Positions 52,289 to 61,538 are shown, numbered from the stretch's first letter. The stretch is 64,000 nucleotides of DNA from Clostridiales bacterium (GCA_012839095.1 DUOA01000077.1:1-64000); one strand, 5' to 3'. Notes: generated by a model from the sequence alone, not told the origin. Program-made: numbers and translations.

Positions 52289-53950
52289 ATGAGAAAAACA
52301 AAGCGGGCAATCCTAATCAGTTTATTTCTTGTAATTGCAATGTTTATTGCTGCATGCAGCGGAAGCTCTACGGAGCCCGATCAGAATGATACGGCAGCCG
52401 AGGACTTTGATTTGAAGGCGGATGAGAAGTATTCACCGCCTGTTGAGATGATGTCGGTCAAATCAGTGGATGCAACGGTGAAATTCCTGGGCGACAACGA
52501 TATCCATAACAATATCTGGACCCGCACCTATGCCGACAAGCTGGGAATCAACCTGAAATACTTGTGGGTGGTTGATGCCTCCCAGTACAGTCAGAAGTTA
52601 TCTGCAACGGTTATGTCGGGGGAACTGCCCGATGTATTCGTTGTCAACTCACTCCTGTTCAAGCTGTTGTATGACAGTGAAATGATTGAAGACCTGACCG
52701 ATGTATATGAAGCTTATGCATCGGAAAAGACAAAGGATGTTATGGAACAGGACGCTACTGCCCTTCCTGTTGTCACTCTGGAAGGCAGGATGATGGGGCT
52801 GCCCTTAACCGATGCCTCCATTGCCGGAGCTCCTCTTTTGTGGATAAGGCAGGACTGGATGAACAAATTGGGTATGGCGCCGCCTCAGTCCATGCAGGAT
52901 GTCATGGAAATGGCTGCCCGTTTTGTTAAAGAGGATCCGGATGGCAACGGCCTGGATGATACATTTGGACTTGCCATGTCCAAGGATTTATGGTCGGCAT
53001 ATGGAGGACTGCAGGGGTTCTTCAATGGTTTTCATGCCTATCCCAGGATATGGATCGAGAGGGACGGCTCCCTGGTCTACGGCTCAGTTCAGCCTGAATA
53101 CAGGGAGGCACTGGCTGCCCTGCAGGAGATGTACAAACGTGGAGAAATCGATCCGGAATTTGGTGTAAAGGACGCAGTAAAACTGTCCGAGGATATTGCT
53201 AACAGCAGGGTGGGCATTGAGTTCGGTGTCTGGTGGAATCCTTACCATCCGCTAAATTTAAGCCAGGCCAACTATCCCGACGCATACTGGCAGGCTTTTC
53301 CCATTCCCTCCATCGATGATAAGACTGCAAAGAGTCAGTACTCGGCAGCTGTCTACTCTATGATAGTGGTACGAAAGGGATATCCGCATCCTGAAGCTGT
53401 CATGAAGATGATTAATCTGTGGACTGAAAACTTCCTGCAGGATGACACGGATCAGAAACTGCGGGATGCATATCTGGGTGATCTGGATAATCCTGATGTA
53501 ATCAAATACAAATATACGGATTTTCATTTATGGGAGCCCAATAACATGCTTACTGCCCATGAGAAATTATCCAGAGCTCTGGCCAGACGTGATCCTTCAG
53601 GTTTGAATATTGATGAAAGCCAGAGGTATCAGATTATTGCCGCCTACTTCGACCAGGGCATCAAGGAGGCCTGGGTGGAGGTGGCAACCAATGGCGAGAA
53701 TGGTGCTGTCAGCATTCTGAATGAAATTGCCCGGGATCGGGGAATGCTGAACCGGTTTTACGGAGCACCTACTCAGACTATGTCCGAGAAAATGGCTGCT
53801 CTCCATACCATGGAGGAAGAAATGGTTATCAAGGTGATAATGGGCGAGCCTTTGTCGGAATTTGATGCCTTTGTGAATGAGTGGTACAGCCTGGGAGGGG
53901 AGGACATCACCCGTGAAGTAAATGATTGGTGGAAAGAAAACCGTAATTGA
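52289..53950 (+). CDS. ABC sugar transporter solute-binding lipoprotein (third triad)
   Basis: Extracytoplasmic receptor of 553 residues. Signal peptide with lipobox FIAACS, then the LplA-type solute-binding fold (VKFLGDNDIHNNIWTRTYA at the N-terminal lobe; MNLWTEN-like hinge region). Calcium-like DPDGNGLDD appears in the middle, common in this family. AAAGGAG lies before the ATG. First transporter gene in this operon, followed by its two permeases; the shared MsmX-type ATPase is not encoded here. Confidence 0.93.
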   Translation: MRKTKRAILISLFLVIAMFIAACSGSSTEPDQNDTAAEDFDLKADEKYSPPVEMMSVKSVDATVKFLGDNDIHNNIWTRTYADKLGINLKYLWVVDASQYSQKLSATVMSGELPDVFVVNSLLFKLLYDSEMIEDLTDVYEAYASEKTKDVMEQDATALPVVTLEGRMMGLPLTDASIAGAPLLWIRQDWMNKLGMAPPQSMQDVMEMAARFVKEDPDGNGLDDTFGLAMSKDLWSAYGGLQGFFNGFHAYPRIWIERDGSLVYGSVQPEYREALAALQEMYKRGEIDPEFGVKDAVKLSEDIANSRVGIEFGVWWNPYHPLNLSQANYPDAYWQAFPIPSIDDKTAKSQYSAAVYSMIVVRKGYPHPEAVMKMINLWTENFLQDDTDQKLRDAYLGDLDNPDVIKYKYTDFHLWEPNNMLTAHEKLSRALARRDPSGLNIDESQRYQIIAAYFDQGIKEAWVEVATNGENGAVSILNEIARDRGMLNRFYGAPTQTMSEKMAALHTMEEEMVIKVIMGEPLSEFDAFVNEWYSLGGEDITREVNDWWKENRN

Positions 53951-53966
53951 CTTCAGGGAGGAAATT

Positions 53967-54875
53967 ATGAAAACTAAGCAAAGAGAAAAGTGGAGACGGG
54001 AGCTGCCCCTGTACCTGATGCTCCTGCCTCCGGTTCTGATAATGGTAGTCTATGCATATGGCCCCATGGTGGGCAATGTAATAGCCTTTCAAAAATTTCT
54101 GCCGGGGAAGGGTCTTTTCGGGTCCGAATGGATTGGGCTGACCAATTTCACCTATATCTTCGGTATGCCCAATATCGTCAGTGTAATCCGTAACACAGTA
54201 TTCATTGCATTTATGAAGATGATTGCAGGAATAATAGTGCCGGTTACGGTAGCCCTGCTCCTCAATGAGGTGGTACATTCCTCATTCAAGCGGACGGTAC
54301 AGACAATCATCTATCTGCCCTACTTTTTATCCTGGGTTATTCTGTCCGGTATCCTCATAACCATCCTTTCCCCGTCTGAGGGTATAGTAAATCAATTTTT
54401 AGGATATCTGGGAATAAGGCCAGTATTTTTCCTTGGTGATGAGAAAATCTTTCCCTTTACCACAGTGATTACGGATGTATGGAAAAATTTTGGGTTTGGC
54501 ACCATTGTATACCTGTCTGCACTTACATCCATTGATCCCAATTTATACGAGGCAGCAGTGATAGACGGTGCAGGCCGCTGGCAGCAGACCTGGCATATCA
54601 CCCTGCCCGGCATTTCCACTACCATTATCCTGCTGACGGTATTGAGTACAGGCAACATACTTAATGCAGGATTTGAGCAGATATTCAACCTTTACAGTCC
54701 GATGGTATACAGTACCGGTGATATCATCGACACGCTGGTTTACCGGATGGGAATAGACAACTATCAGTACGGCCCTGCTACTGCAGTCGGTATGATGAAA
54801 TCCCTGGTGGCTCTTCTCTTCATCGCAGCTTCCAATAAGGCAGCGGAAAAAGCAGCAGGCTACCGGGTCTTTTAG
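53967..54875 (+). CDS. ABC sugar transporter permease (LplB type, third triad)
   Basis: Six-helix permease of 302 residues. Start at ATG 53967 after AGGGAGG. First helix region LPLYLMLLPPVLIMVVYAYG; EAA loop YEAAVIDGAGRWQQTWHITL. It works with the permease encoded 11 bases downstream and the upstream binding protein. Confidence 0.94.
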   Translation: MKTKQREKWRRELPLYLMLLPPVLIMVVYAYGPMVGNVIAFQKFLPGKGLFGSEWIGLTNFTYIFGMPNIVSVIRNTVFIAFMKMIAGIIVPVTVALLLNEVVHSSFKRTVQTIIYLPYFLSWVILSGILITILSPSEGIVNQFLGYLGIRPVFFLGDEKIFPFTTVITDVWKNFGFGTIVYLSALTSIDPNLYEAAVIDGAGRWQQTWHITLPGISTTIILLTVLSTGNILNAGFEQIFNLYSPMVYSTGDIIDTLVYRMGIDNYQYGPATAVGMMKSLVALLFIAASNKAAEKAAGYRVF

Positions 54876-54886
54876 GAGGGGATAAG

Positions 54887-55771
54887 ATGAATATTATACG
54901 AACCCGCGGCCACAAGGTGTTTCTGGTTTTTAATTATATACTCCTTTTCCTGATGGCTGCCCTGTGCATCTTCCCCATTTTGCATGTACTGGCACTTTCA
55001 ATGTCCACCAGTGCGGCAGCTTCCAGCGGAAAGGTTGTTATATTCCCAGTGGACTTCAACCTGAATTCTTACCGATATGTCATTGAAAACAATGCCTTTG
55101 TGCGTGCATTCGGGATTTCCGTACTCAGGGTCGCTCTGGGGGTTCCCATAAACATGCTGATGACGATTCTGGCTGCCTATCCCCTCTCCCGCAGCAAATC
55201 CCAGTTCCGGGCAAAGGGAATCTTCACCTGGTTTTTTATCATAACCATCCTTTACGGAGGAGGCCTTATTCCCTGGTATATGATCATAAGAGAAACCGGG
55301 CTTCTGAATTCCATCTGGGCCCTGGTCATACCCGGTGCAGTGCCTGTCTTTAATGTTATTCTGCTGATTAATTTCTTCAGAGGGATACCCGGCGAACTGG
55401 AGGAAGCGGCCTATATGGACGGAGCAGGACACGGCAGGATCCTTTGGAGCATATTTCTGCCCCTTTCCATCCCCACTCTGGCCACTGTTACCCTCTTTTC
55501 CCTGCTGGGTCACTGGAATGCCTGGTTTGACGGGCTGATACTGATGAACGACACCAGCAAGTATCCCCTGCAGAGCTACATGCAGACCATTGTAATAAGC
55601 AGGGATCCCACAACTCTGACAGTACGGGATCTGGAGCTTCTGAAGATAATTAATGAACGGACAACCAAATCCGCACAGTTGTTTATTGCTATGATACCCA
55701 TTATCTGCATATATCCCTTCCTGCAGCGATACTTTACCACCGGTCTGGTACTGGGAGGAATCAAAGGATAG
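54887..55771 (+). CDS. ABC sugar transporter permease (LplC/YtcP type, third triad)
   Basis: Permease of 294 residues with about six helices, starting FNYILLFLMAALCIFPILHV. EAA loop EEAAYMDGAGHGRILWSIFL; C-terminus LVLGGIKG as usual. AGGAGGGG precedes the ATG. Completes the importer before the GH172 enzyme. Confidence 0.94.
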   Translation: MNIIRTRGHKVFLVFNYILLFLMAALCIFPILHVLALSMSTSAAASSGKVVIFPVDFNLNSYRYVIENNAFVRAFGISVLRVALGVPINMLMTILAAYPLSRSKSQFRAKGIFTWFFIITILYGGGLIPWYMIIRETGLLNSIWALVIPGAVPVFNVILLINFFRGIPGELEEAAYMDGAGHGRILWSIFLPLSIPTLATVTLFSLLGHWNAWFDGLILMNDTSKYPLQSYMQTIVISRDPTTLTVRDLELLKIINERTTKSAQLFIAMIPIICIYPFLQRYFTTGLVLGGIKG

Positions 55772-55810
55772 GGATGCAGGCAAAGAATATATTTCTGTTG
55801 GAGGAAAAAG

Positions 55811-57118
55811 ATGATTAATCAAGATTGGTTTCGTAAACCCGAGGGAGTGGCAACCCGGTGGGCCAGCCCTGAGAATGTGTGGGGCAGGAAAGGCGGAGGC
55901 GGAAAAAGCTCTCTGGGAAGGAAAGGCTCCCCCTACTTCTTCATACAGCCCGGCAAAAGGCTGACTCTTGCGGAAGCAAGCGGCAGCAGCGGGGTTATAC
56001 GGCGCATCTGGATGACCATCCACGGGCTCTGCCCCAGGCTTTTAAAACAGCTAAGGCTGGAGATCCGCTGGGATGGAGCTGAGCAGGCTGCAGTAAATGT
56101 CCCCCTGGGAGACTTCTTCTGCATGGGCCTGGGCAGGATGACCGCTTTTGAGAGCGCATGCTTTTCCAGTCCGGAGGGCAGATCCCTGAACTGCTTCATA
56201 CCCATGCCCTTCCGCACAGGGATGAGGGTGGATCTGGTAAATGACGGCTTCTCAACCGCCAATATGCTCTATTATGACATCGATTATACCCTGGGTGATG
56301 ATATACCGGATGATGCCCTCTACTTCCATGCCTGGTATAATCAGGAACTGCCTACCACTCTGAGAAAGGACTATACCATCCTGAGCAGGGTAAAGGGAAA
56401 AGGCAGGTTTCTGGGTGCCAGCTTCGGAGTGTTCATGGATCAGGATAAATACAGCAAGTCCTGGGGAGGAGAAGGGGAAGTAAAGTTCTACCTGGACGAT
56501 GACGATGAGTACCCCACTCTGTGCGGAACAGGAACGGAGGACTATGTGGGCACAGGCTGGTGTCAGGGGCAATACAGCAACCAATATCAGGGGTTCACGG
56601 TAGCTGATGACCAGGATATGGCCCTTTGCTTCTACCGGTTTCACATTCCGGATCCAATATATTTTGATAAGAATATCCGGGTGACCATGCAGCAGATAGG
56701 AAGCTGGGACAGGAATCTGCTTGAGTATTTCAGGGAAAAGGATATATCCGTGATCCGGGCCGGCCTTTACGCCGGGGAAGACGGCAGGCCCATAGATTTT
56801 GAAAAGGAAGTTCTGCCTCCCTTTGATTTGTTTGAGCGCTCGGATTATTGGACCAGCTGCTGCTATTTTTATCTGGATCGGCCGGAAAATGACCTGCCTG
56901 TCATAACTGATGTTAAGGAACGGGTAAAATCCATACCCGGATTTGATGAAAAGGAGTTGTATGATATGAACAACGAGTTGCCCGAAGTTCAGATGATCAG
57001 CAAATATATTCCTGACTTCAGGAATTTGGAGCTTAATGAGATTCGTCAGCTGAGTTATGCTCTGCAGGCGGTAATCAAGGTGCTTTCCAATCAGGAAGAG
57101 GCACTGAAGAAGGAGTAA
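55811..57118 (+). CDS. DUF2961 / glycoside hydrolase family GH172 protein
   Basis: Cytoplasmic protein of 435 residues (no signal peptide) of the DUF2961 family, now GH172, whose members act on alpha-fructofuranosyl or arabinofuranosyl linkages (difructose anhydrides, D-arabinan). Typical motifs: GEVKFYLDDDDEYPTLCGTG followed by TEDYVG, WCQGQYSNQYQGF, VNVPLGDFFCMGLG. Catalytic residues in the family are glutamates; candidates include Glu in GTGTEDY, not proven here. Together with the importer it suggests uptake and cleavage of a fructose- or arabinose-containing oligosaccharide. GGAGGA precedes the ATG. The substrate is inferred from family knowledge only. Confidence 0.88.
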   Translation: MINQDWFRKPEGVATRWASPENVWGRKGGGGKSSLGRKGSPYFFIQPGKRLTLAEASGSSGVIRRIWMTIHGLCPRLLKQLRLEIRWDGAEQAAVNVPLGDFFCMGLGRMTAFESACFSSPEGRSLNCFIPMPFRTGMRVDLVNDGFSTANMLYYDIDYTLGDDIPDDALYFHAWYNQELPTTLRKDYTILSRVKGKGRFLGASFGVFMDQDKYSKSWGGEGEVKFYLDDDDEYPTLCGTGTEDYVGTGWCQGQYSNQYQGFTVADDQDMALCFYRFHIPDPIYFDKNIRVTMQQIGSWDRNLLEYFREKDISVIRAGLYAGEDGRPIDFEKEVLPPFDLFERSDYWTSCCYFYLDRPENDLPVITDVKERVKSIPGFDEKELYDMNNELPEVQMISKYIPDFRNLELNEIRQLSYALQAVIKVLSNQEEALKKE

Positions 57119-57130
57119 AGGGGGAGAACA

Positions 57131-57814
57131 ATGAAAACCGTTACAGCAAAAGAACCGTTGGTAAAAAAACATGACTGGTCTGTCATAGGGTTAATTCTGA
57201 CCTTTGCCCTGTTTGGCCTGGTATCCTTTGCCGGACAGCGGATCCTCTCTACCATGATTTTGCAAAGTAAGATGGATATGAGTACCTACCAGAATACCCT
57301 GTACAGCTTCAATCTGATTGTTGGAATTATCTCAACTGCAGTGTTGGCTGTATGCTTTATATTTGCAGCCTTGGGTACATCAGGCGGCAGGCGGGCAGCC
57401 TTCTTTATCGGGCTGATTTCCGCACTGGCACCGGTTTTTGGCGCGGTTTCCACTACTCTGCTCTTCAAAGTATTGCGCCTTCCCTCCATGGGAGCCGGCA
57501 GCGTTATAGCAGCAGCTGTATCCGCCATCCTAATTATCCTGCCTGCATTCATCATGTTTCTCATTTTTGCCTGCTCCAAAAAGCTGGAGAAGGGCAGCAG
57601 GCTGCTGACACTGCTTATAGCCATCCTGGCTCTCATTGTTGCCTTCTTCCCCGTTACCATAGCAGTGCTTGCCCTGGTGGTGATGCCCGGCAACCCGGCC
57701 ATGGCGCCTCTCATGCAGCTGTCTGCCTATATGATACATGTCAGGCCGATGATGATAGCTTTGGGATTGGCAGTAATATATTTCATGAACCGGAAGAATC
57801 GAACAAATCCTTGA
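57131..57814 (+). CDS. Multi-pass membrane protein, unknown
   Basis: Protein of 227 residues with about six hydrophobic segments (VIGLILTFALFGLVSFAG, LIVGIISTAVLAVCFIFAAL, FFIGLISALAPVFGAVSTTL, AISAILIILPAFIMFLIFA-like, LLTLLIAILALIVAFFPVTI, PMMIALGLAVIYFMNRK). No family recognised. It follows the GH172 gene by 12 bases with GGGGGAG before the ATG, so it is probably the last gene of that operon. Its end overlaps the convergent amidohydrolase by 32 bases. Confidence 0.8.
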   Translation: MKTVTAKEPLVKKHDWSVIGLILTFALFGLVSFAGQRILSTMILQSKMDMSTYQNTLYSFNLIVGIISTAVLAVCFIFAALGTSGGRRAAFFIGLISALAPVFGAVSTTLLFKVLRLPSMGAGSVIAAAVSAILIILPAFIMFLIFACSKKLEKGSRLLTLLIAILALIVAFFPVTIAVLALVVMPGNPAMAPLMQLSAYMIHVRPMMIALGLAVIYFMNRKNRTNP

Positions 57815-58649
57815 GTTTGGGATAAACCTTAAGAGCATTGTTAAAGAAAACATCCTGGTGATGTTCTTCCGGAACAAGGTCTTTGATGAACTCCACATAG
57901 GGCACCACAGGCGCAATGGGCCAGTCGGTTCCGAACAATATCTTGTCATACTGTTCGGCATACACCATTGCCTGCCTGAAGTGGTCCATGTACAGGGCAG
58001 TATTCCGGCGCCTTTGTATAAAGGCTGCATTTCCCGCAATCATGCCGGATACATCGGTATAGACATTGGGATTTTTGGATATAAGCTCAGCTGTATCCAT
58101 AACCCAGGGGTCTCCCATATGACAGATTACAAAAGTAATATCGGGATATTCCACAGCCGCCTCGTCAACAGTCATGGGGTGGCTGTATTTTAATTTTGCC
58201 CTGGCTGAACTGGTATCTCCGCAGTGAATGGCTACAGGCATTTTATACTTCTGAGCCAGACGGTATATCGGTTTATAAAGAGGATCGGTTACATAAAAGG
58301 GAAAGTATCCGGGGTAAAGCTTGATACCAGTTGCATAGGGCATGTTCAGCTCCTTTTCAATGAGGTATAGCTCTTCTCCGGGATCATTGGATAAATCCAC
58401 CGGGTTGACTCCTATACAGGCCAGCAGATTTTCGATGCTTCCGTCTTTCAGTTCCAGCTCCCGGGAGTATCCGGAGGAAGGCAGCGGTTCCCTGCCCGGT
58501 GAGGTCATAACAATACCTGCTGTTACTCCGGCTATTTCATATTCACTTCTCAGCCCCTTGGCAGAAAAAGCCACTTCCGCCACTGTTTCTGCTGTTCTCC
58601 TGAAGTGCTCCCGCTCTGAAAAATGGAGGTGGGCGTCTATAATCTTCAA
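57783..58649 (-). CDS. Amidohydrolase-family metal-dependent hydrolase (COG2159 type)
   Basis: TIM-barrel hydrolase of 288 residues. Metal and catalytic motifs: DAHLHF at the N-terminus, VAIHCGDTS, ICHMGDPW, and FGTDWP near the C-terminus. The family contains decarboxylases and lactone or amide hydrolases, so the reaction is not assignable. It is transcribed toward the GH172 operon and its 3' end overlaps the membrane-protein gene, with no terminator between. The upstream interval 58650-58918 holds no gene I can support. Confidence 0.9.
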   Translation of the reverse strand: MKIIDAHLHFSEREHFRRTAETVAEVAFSAKGLRSEYEIAGVTAGIVMTSPGREPLPSSGYSRELELKDGSIENLLACIGVNPVDLSNDPGEELYLIEKELNMPYATGIKLYPGYFPFYVTDPLYKPIYRLAQKYKMPVAIHCGDTSSARAKLKYSHPMTVDEAAVEYPDITFVICHMGDPWVMDTAELISKNPNVYTDVSGMIAGNAAFIQRRRNTALYMDHFRQAMVYAEQYDKILFGTDWPIAPVVPYVEFIKDLVPEEHHQDVFFNNALKVYPKLKDLFDSSGS

Positions 58650-58918
58650 CTATGTTCCACCTTTCTGTATGTTAATTCTACTCAGATTTTTATACTCGAA
58701 TTTATCTGTGTCTGCTTTATGCAGTTTATTATATTATACAATAATAAACGTAAAATGCCTGTTTCTATCAGTGCTTTTTTAGGCTGTTTTCAGCGGGGAG
58801 TCATCATTTCATCAGCTTCTCCTTTTTCTGTACTGTCATCTGTGTTATTATTATGGCAGGCATAACAGGCATAAAGTTTCTCATATAGTATAAATAAATG
58901 TAACAGGTGTGATGTGCT

Positions 58919-59590
58919 TTGCTTATTGAGGATTTGGAGTTCGTAAAAGAGGTGCTTGCCTTCTGGCCTGCACTGAATTCAGAACAAAAAAGATTTGTGC
59001 AGGGAAAATTGCTGCAGCGGTGCTTCAAGCAGGGGCAGAACATTCACGACGGAGAGGACTGCACCGGGCTGATTCTTGTAAAGAGCGGTCAGCTGCGCTG
59101 CTTCATTCTTTCGGAATCCGGCAAGGAAATTACCCTCTTCCGCCTCTTTGAGCGGGATGTATGTATTTTGTCCTCCTCCTGCATCATGCGCAATATTACC
59201 TTCGATATACATGTGGAAGCGGAAAAGAACAGTGAAATTATGATCATGCCGGCTTCTGTTTTCAAGCAGCTCAGTGATTCCAACCCGGCAGTCAAGAGCT
59301 TTGAGGCCGAGATTGTTTCTGCCCGCCTGTCCGATGTAATGTGGGTTGTGGAACAAGTTGTATTTATGAGCATGGACAAGCGGCTGGCCGTTTTTTTGCT
59401 GGAGCAGTCTGCCATTGAAGAAACTGATGATTTGGCAATTACCCACGAAGTTATTGCCAGGAACCTGGGCACCGCCCGGGAAGTTGTATCCAGGATGCTG
59501 AAATATTTTGAGAGCGAGGGTCTGGTGTCCCTGTCCAGAGGGAAGATAACTCTGGTAAGTCGAAGCGGACTTATGGACTACAGTGAGTGA
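58919..59590 (+). CDS. Crp/Fnr-family transcriptional regulator
   Basis: Regulator of 223 residues. cNMP-binding-type effector domain about 15-130 (CFKQGQNIHDGEDCTGLILV) and Crp-type winged HTH about 150-215 (ITHEVIARNLGTAREVVSRM, LKYFESEGLVSLSRGKI). The N-terminus lacks the Cys cluster of Fnr, but has a few Cys residues (CFKQG, ILSSSCIM) that could sense redox state. TTG start at 58919 after AGGTGTGA. It faces a thioredoxin and two sulfur-type transporter genes; a Crp-like palindrome sits at their promoter (61524-61538), making it the likely regulator. Confidence 0.92.
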   Translation: MLIEDLEFVKEVLAFWPALNSEQKRFVQGKLLQRCFKQGQNIHDGEDCTGLILVKSGQLRCFILSESGKEITLFRLFERDVCILSSSCIMRNITFDIHVEAEKNSEIMIMPASVFKQLSDSNPAVKSFEAEIVSARLSDVMWVVEQVVFMSMDKRLAVFLLEQSAIEETDDLAITHEVIARNLGTAREVVSRMLKYFESEGLVSLSRGKITLVSRSGLMDYSE

Positions 59591-59596
59591 AAAAGC

Positions 59597-59627
59597 AAAA
59601 GGTGCAGCTGATTTGGCTGCACCTTTT
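59597..59627. terminator. Bidirectional rho-independent terminator
   Basis: AAAAGGTGCAGC (59597-59608) and GCTGCACCTTTT (59616-59627), a perfect 12-bp stem with a 7-base loop between the convergent crp-like and thioredoxin genes. Confidence 0.93.
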
Positions 59628-59651
59628 ACCTTTTATAGATACTATCCTGAT

Positions 59652-59966
59652 TTACAGATCCAACATCTTTTTCATATCGTTCTTGCTTCTGGCACCAATC
59701 TGCAGGGCGGTTACCTTTCCGTCCCTGACTACAGCCAGGGTGGGGATGCTGGCTACCCGGAAGGCAGAAGCCAGTTCAATTTCTTCATCTACGTTTACCT
59801 TTCCTACCTTGGCCTGACCTTCCAATTCCTCGCTCAGCTGTTCCACCAGGGGCCCTACCATTCTGCAGGGGCCGCACCAGGGAGCCCAGAAGTCCAGCAG
59901 GACGGGTACCTTGGATTCCATTACCTCTTTATTGAAATTATCCTTTGTTATTGTAATTGCCGCCAT
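59652..59966 (-). CDS. trxA: Thioredoxin
   Basis: Small thiol-disulfide oxidoreductase of 104 residues with the WCGPCRM active site and the cis-Pro loop SIPTLAVV. AAAGGAG precedes the ATG at 59966. It follows the two YeeE/YedE genes by 244 bases on the same strand. In this setting it may reduce or transfer sulfane sulfur delivered by the transporter, besides general redox duty; the sulfur link is inference. Confidence 0.96.
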   Translation of the reverse strand: MAAITITKDNFNKEVMESKVPVLLDFWAPWCGPCRMVGPLVEQLSEELEGQAKVGKVNVDEEIELASAFRVASIPTLAVVRDGKVTALQIGARSKNDMKKMLDL

Positions 59967-60210
59967 TTTCAATCTCCTTTCAAATTTCGCATTTAGTTCT
60001 CTTACAATGCTTGTCGATTCAAAGTCATTCCATAATTGTTAAGGATTCTTATATGGTTTTCTTATCTATTTTTACTGTATTCATTATTTATACAGTTACA
60101 ATTTCGAAACCTCTCATTCTTGCTGGTTCATGCTTCTTATATCGTGTCTCTAAGTTCATACCTCTGACATCAGGCATGTTAATACATGCTGCTGTCATAT
60201 ACCGTGCCGG

Positions 60211-60810
60211 CTAATTCATGTTTCTTGTCTGTTTTACGGGCTGAGCCTTTGCCAGGCTGCCGGGCAGGACATAAGCTGCAGCTGTCAGGAGCAGGCCCAT
60301 AATCAGAAGTCCACCGAATCCCAGGTTGATAACTGAGGGAAAGGCATCCGAAATATTGAAAAGGGTCAGTTTTCCGGCATTCAGTGAGTCAAACAATCCC
60401 AGATCCTTGAACCATCCGTAGCTGAGAGAGAAGACGAAGGCACCGAGCAGGCCGCCGATTACGGCACTTATAGCCTTTTTGATCCCATCGCTGCCTGCAG
60501 CCGCCACACATGTGCCGGGGCAGGTACCTGCCGCTCCGAAACCGATTCCGAATATCAGGCCGCCGATGATGACACCAAGGTTGGTGGTTTTGATGCTCAG
60601 GTGGCTGATGTCGAATAGTCCAACAAGGGATGAGACGGACAGCAGGATGCTGGCAAAACCAATTCCGAAAAGAATGGTTTTCATCAGGGTAAGATCCTCA
60701 AGACGGAGGGTAGCCATAAGTTTTTTAGGGTCGGAAGCTCCTGACTTGTATAGCGCAAAGCCAAAGAGGCCGCCAAGTATAATTGCAGATAAAATAGTCA
60801 TATCAATCAA
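60211..60810 (-). CDS. YeeE/YedE-family half transporter (second gene)
   Basis: Membrane protein of 199 residues, about five helices, of the YeeE/YedE (thiosulfate/sulfur transport, TsuA-like) family. The conserved Cys motif AAGTCPGTCVAAAGSDG lies in the middle. Family proteins are either one chain of about 350-400 residues or two halves; here two halves are adjacent. Start overlaps the previous gene's end by 8 bases, so they are co-translated and probably form a heterodimer. Confidence 0.9.
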   Translation of the reverse strand: MIDMTILSAIILGGLFGFALYKSGASDPKKLMATLRLEDLTLMKTILFGIGFASILLSVSSLVGLFDISHLSIKTTNLGVIIGGLIFGIGFGAAGTCPGTCVAAAGSDGIKKAISAVIGGLLGAFVFSLSYGWFKDLGLFDSLNAGKLTLFNISDAFPSVINLGFGGLLIMGLLLTAAAYVLPGSLAKAQPVKQTRNMN

Positions 60811-61435
60811 TCATCCCTTCCATGAAGTATTTTCCCAGATACCTGGCAACGGGAATTCCGGCCAGGAAAACCGATGCGGCAAAGATATAGCCGCTGACGC
60901 TGCCCTGCATCATGCCGCTGAACATGTGTCCGCTGGTGCAGCCGTCTGCCATCCTGGCTCCGAAGAGAAGGAGGAACCCTCCTATATAGGCCGGCAGATA
61001 CTTTTTGATAAAGGGGGTTCTGACACCCCGGACATTCATCTCAGGCATTTTAAGCTCCTGTTCACTAATCTTCAGGCTGTTATCTTCAGTTTTTGCACTG
61101 GATACACCGGCCTTCTGCTTCTTGATTTTGTCTGTCAGATACCCGGCCAATGCTCCCAGCGGGATGGCCAGTACAAAAATGAAATCATAATTCATGGGGT
61201 TCTTGATGGATTTGGCCAGTTTTCCATCTGATTTATCGTAGTAGGCATTGGTACTGCGGTATCCCGAATCACGGGTTTCATCCACCTGTATTACATCCTG
61301 ATCCAATGTACTGTGTACTATTCCTGCAGCTACGCTGAACTGAGTGGAAACTCCTATGGGCTTTACCAGAAATGCTGCTATGAAGAATACTGCTCCCAGC
61401 AGCAAGGCCCCCTTAAGCCAATTCCAATTATGCAT
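60803..61435 (-). CDS. YeeE/YedE-family half transporter (first gene)
   Basis: Membrane protein of 210 residues. Helices begin at WLKGALLLGAVFFIAAFLV; the Cys-containing motif DGCTSGHMFSGMMQGSVSG matches the substrate-conducting cysteine region of YeeE/YedE proteins. It contains a periplasm-facing loop of about 60 residues after the first helix. AGGTGAGG precedes the ATG. A promoter with an activator-like palindrome lies 63 bases upstream. Confidence 0.9.
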   Translation of the reverse strand: MHNWNWLKGALLLGAVFFIAAFLVKPIGVSTQFSVAAGIVHSTLDQDVIQVDETRDSGYRSTNAYYDKSDGKLAKSIKNPMNYDFIFVLAIPLGALAGYLTDKIKKQKAGVSSAKTEDNSLKISEQELKMPEMNVRGVRTPFIKKYLPAYIGGFLLLFGARMADGCTSGHMFSGMMQGSVSGYIFAASVFLAGIPVARYLGKYFMEGMID

Positions 61436-61497
61436 TGCAACCTCACCTTTCTGATACTAAGTGTTTATTAAGCCCGTTCCGATGGCTTTCAAGTACT

Positions 61498-61538
61498 ATT
61501 ATAACCGGGGAGAATAAATCTTCTGTGACAATGTCACA
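61498..61538 (-). promoter_or_regulatory. YeeE/YedE promoter with Crp/Fnr-like palindrome
   Basis: On the minus strand -10 TATAAT (61503-61498) has no good -35 (ACAGAA). The perfect palindrome TGTGACA-A-TGTCACA (61524-61538) is centred 40 bases upstream of the expected start site, the class II activator position of Crp/Fnr proteins. The nearby Crp/Fnr gene (58919) is the candidate activator. Confidence 0.72.

Noticed and set aside
54998-56023. 341-residue open frame on the minus strand across the permease and GH172 genes
   Set aside because: It overlaps two genes with clear family motifs, has no domain and shows shadow-like composition.
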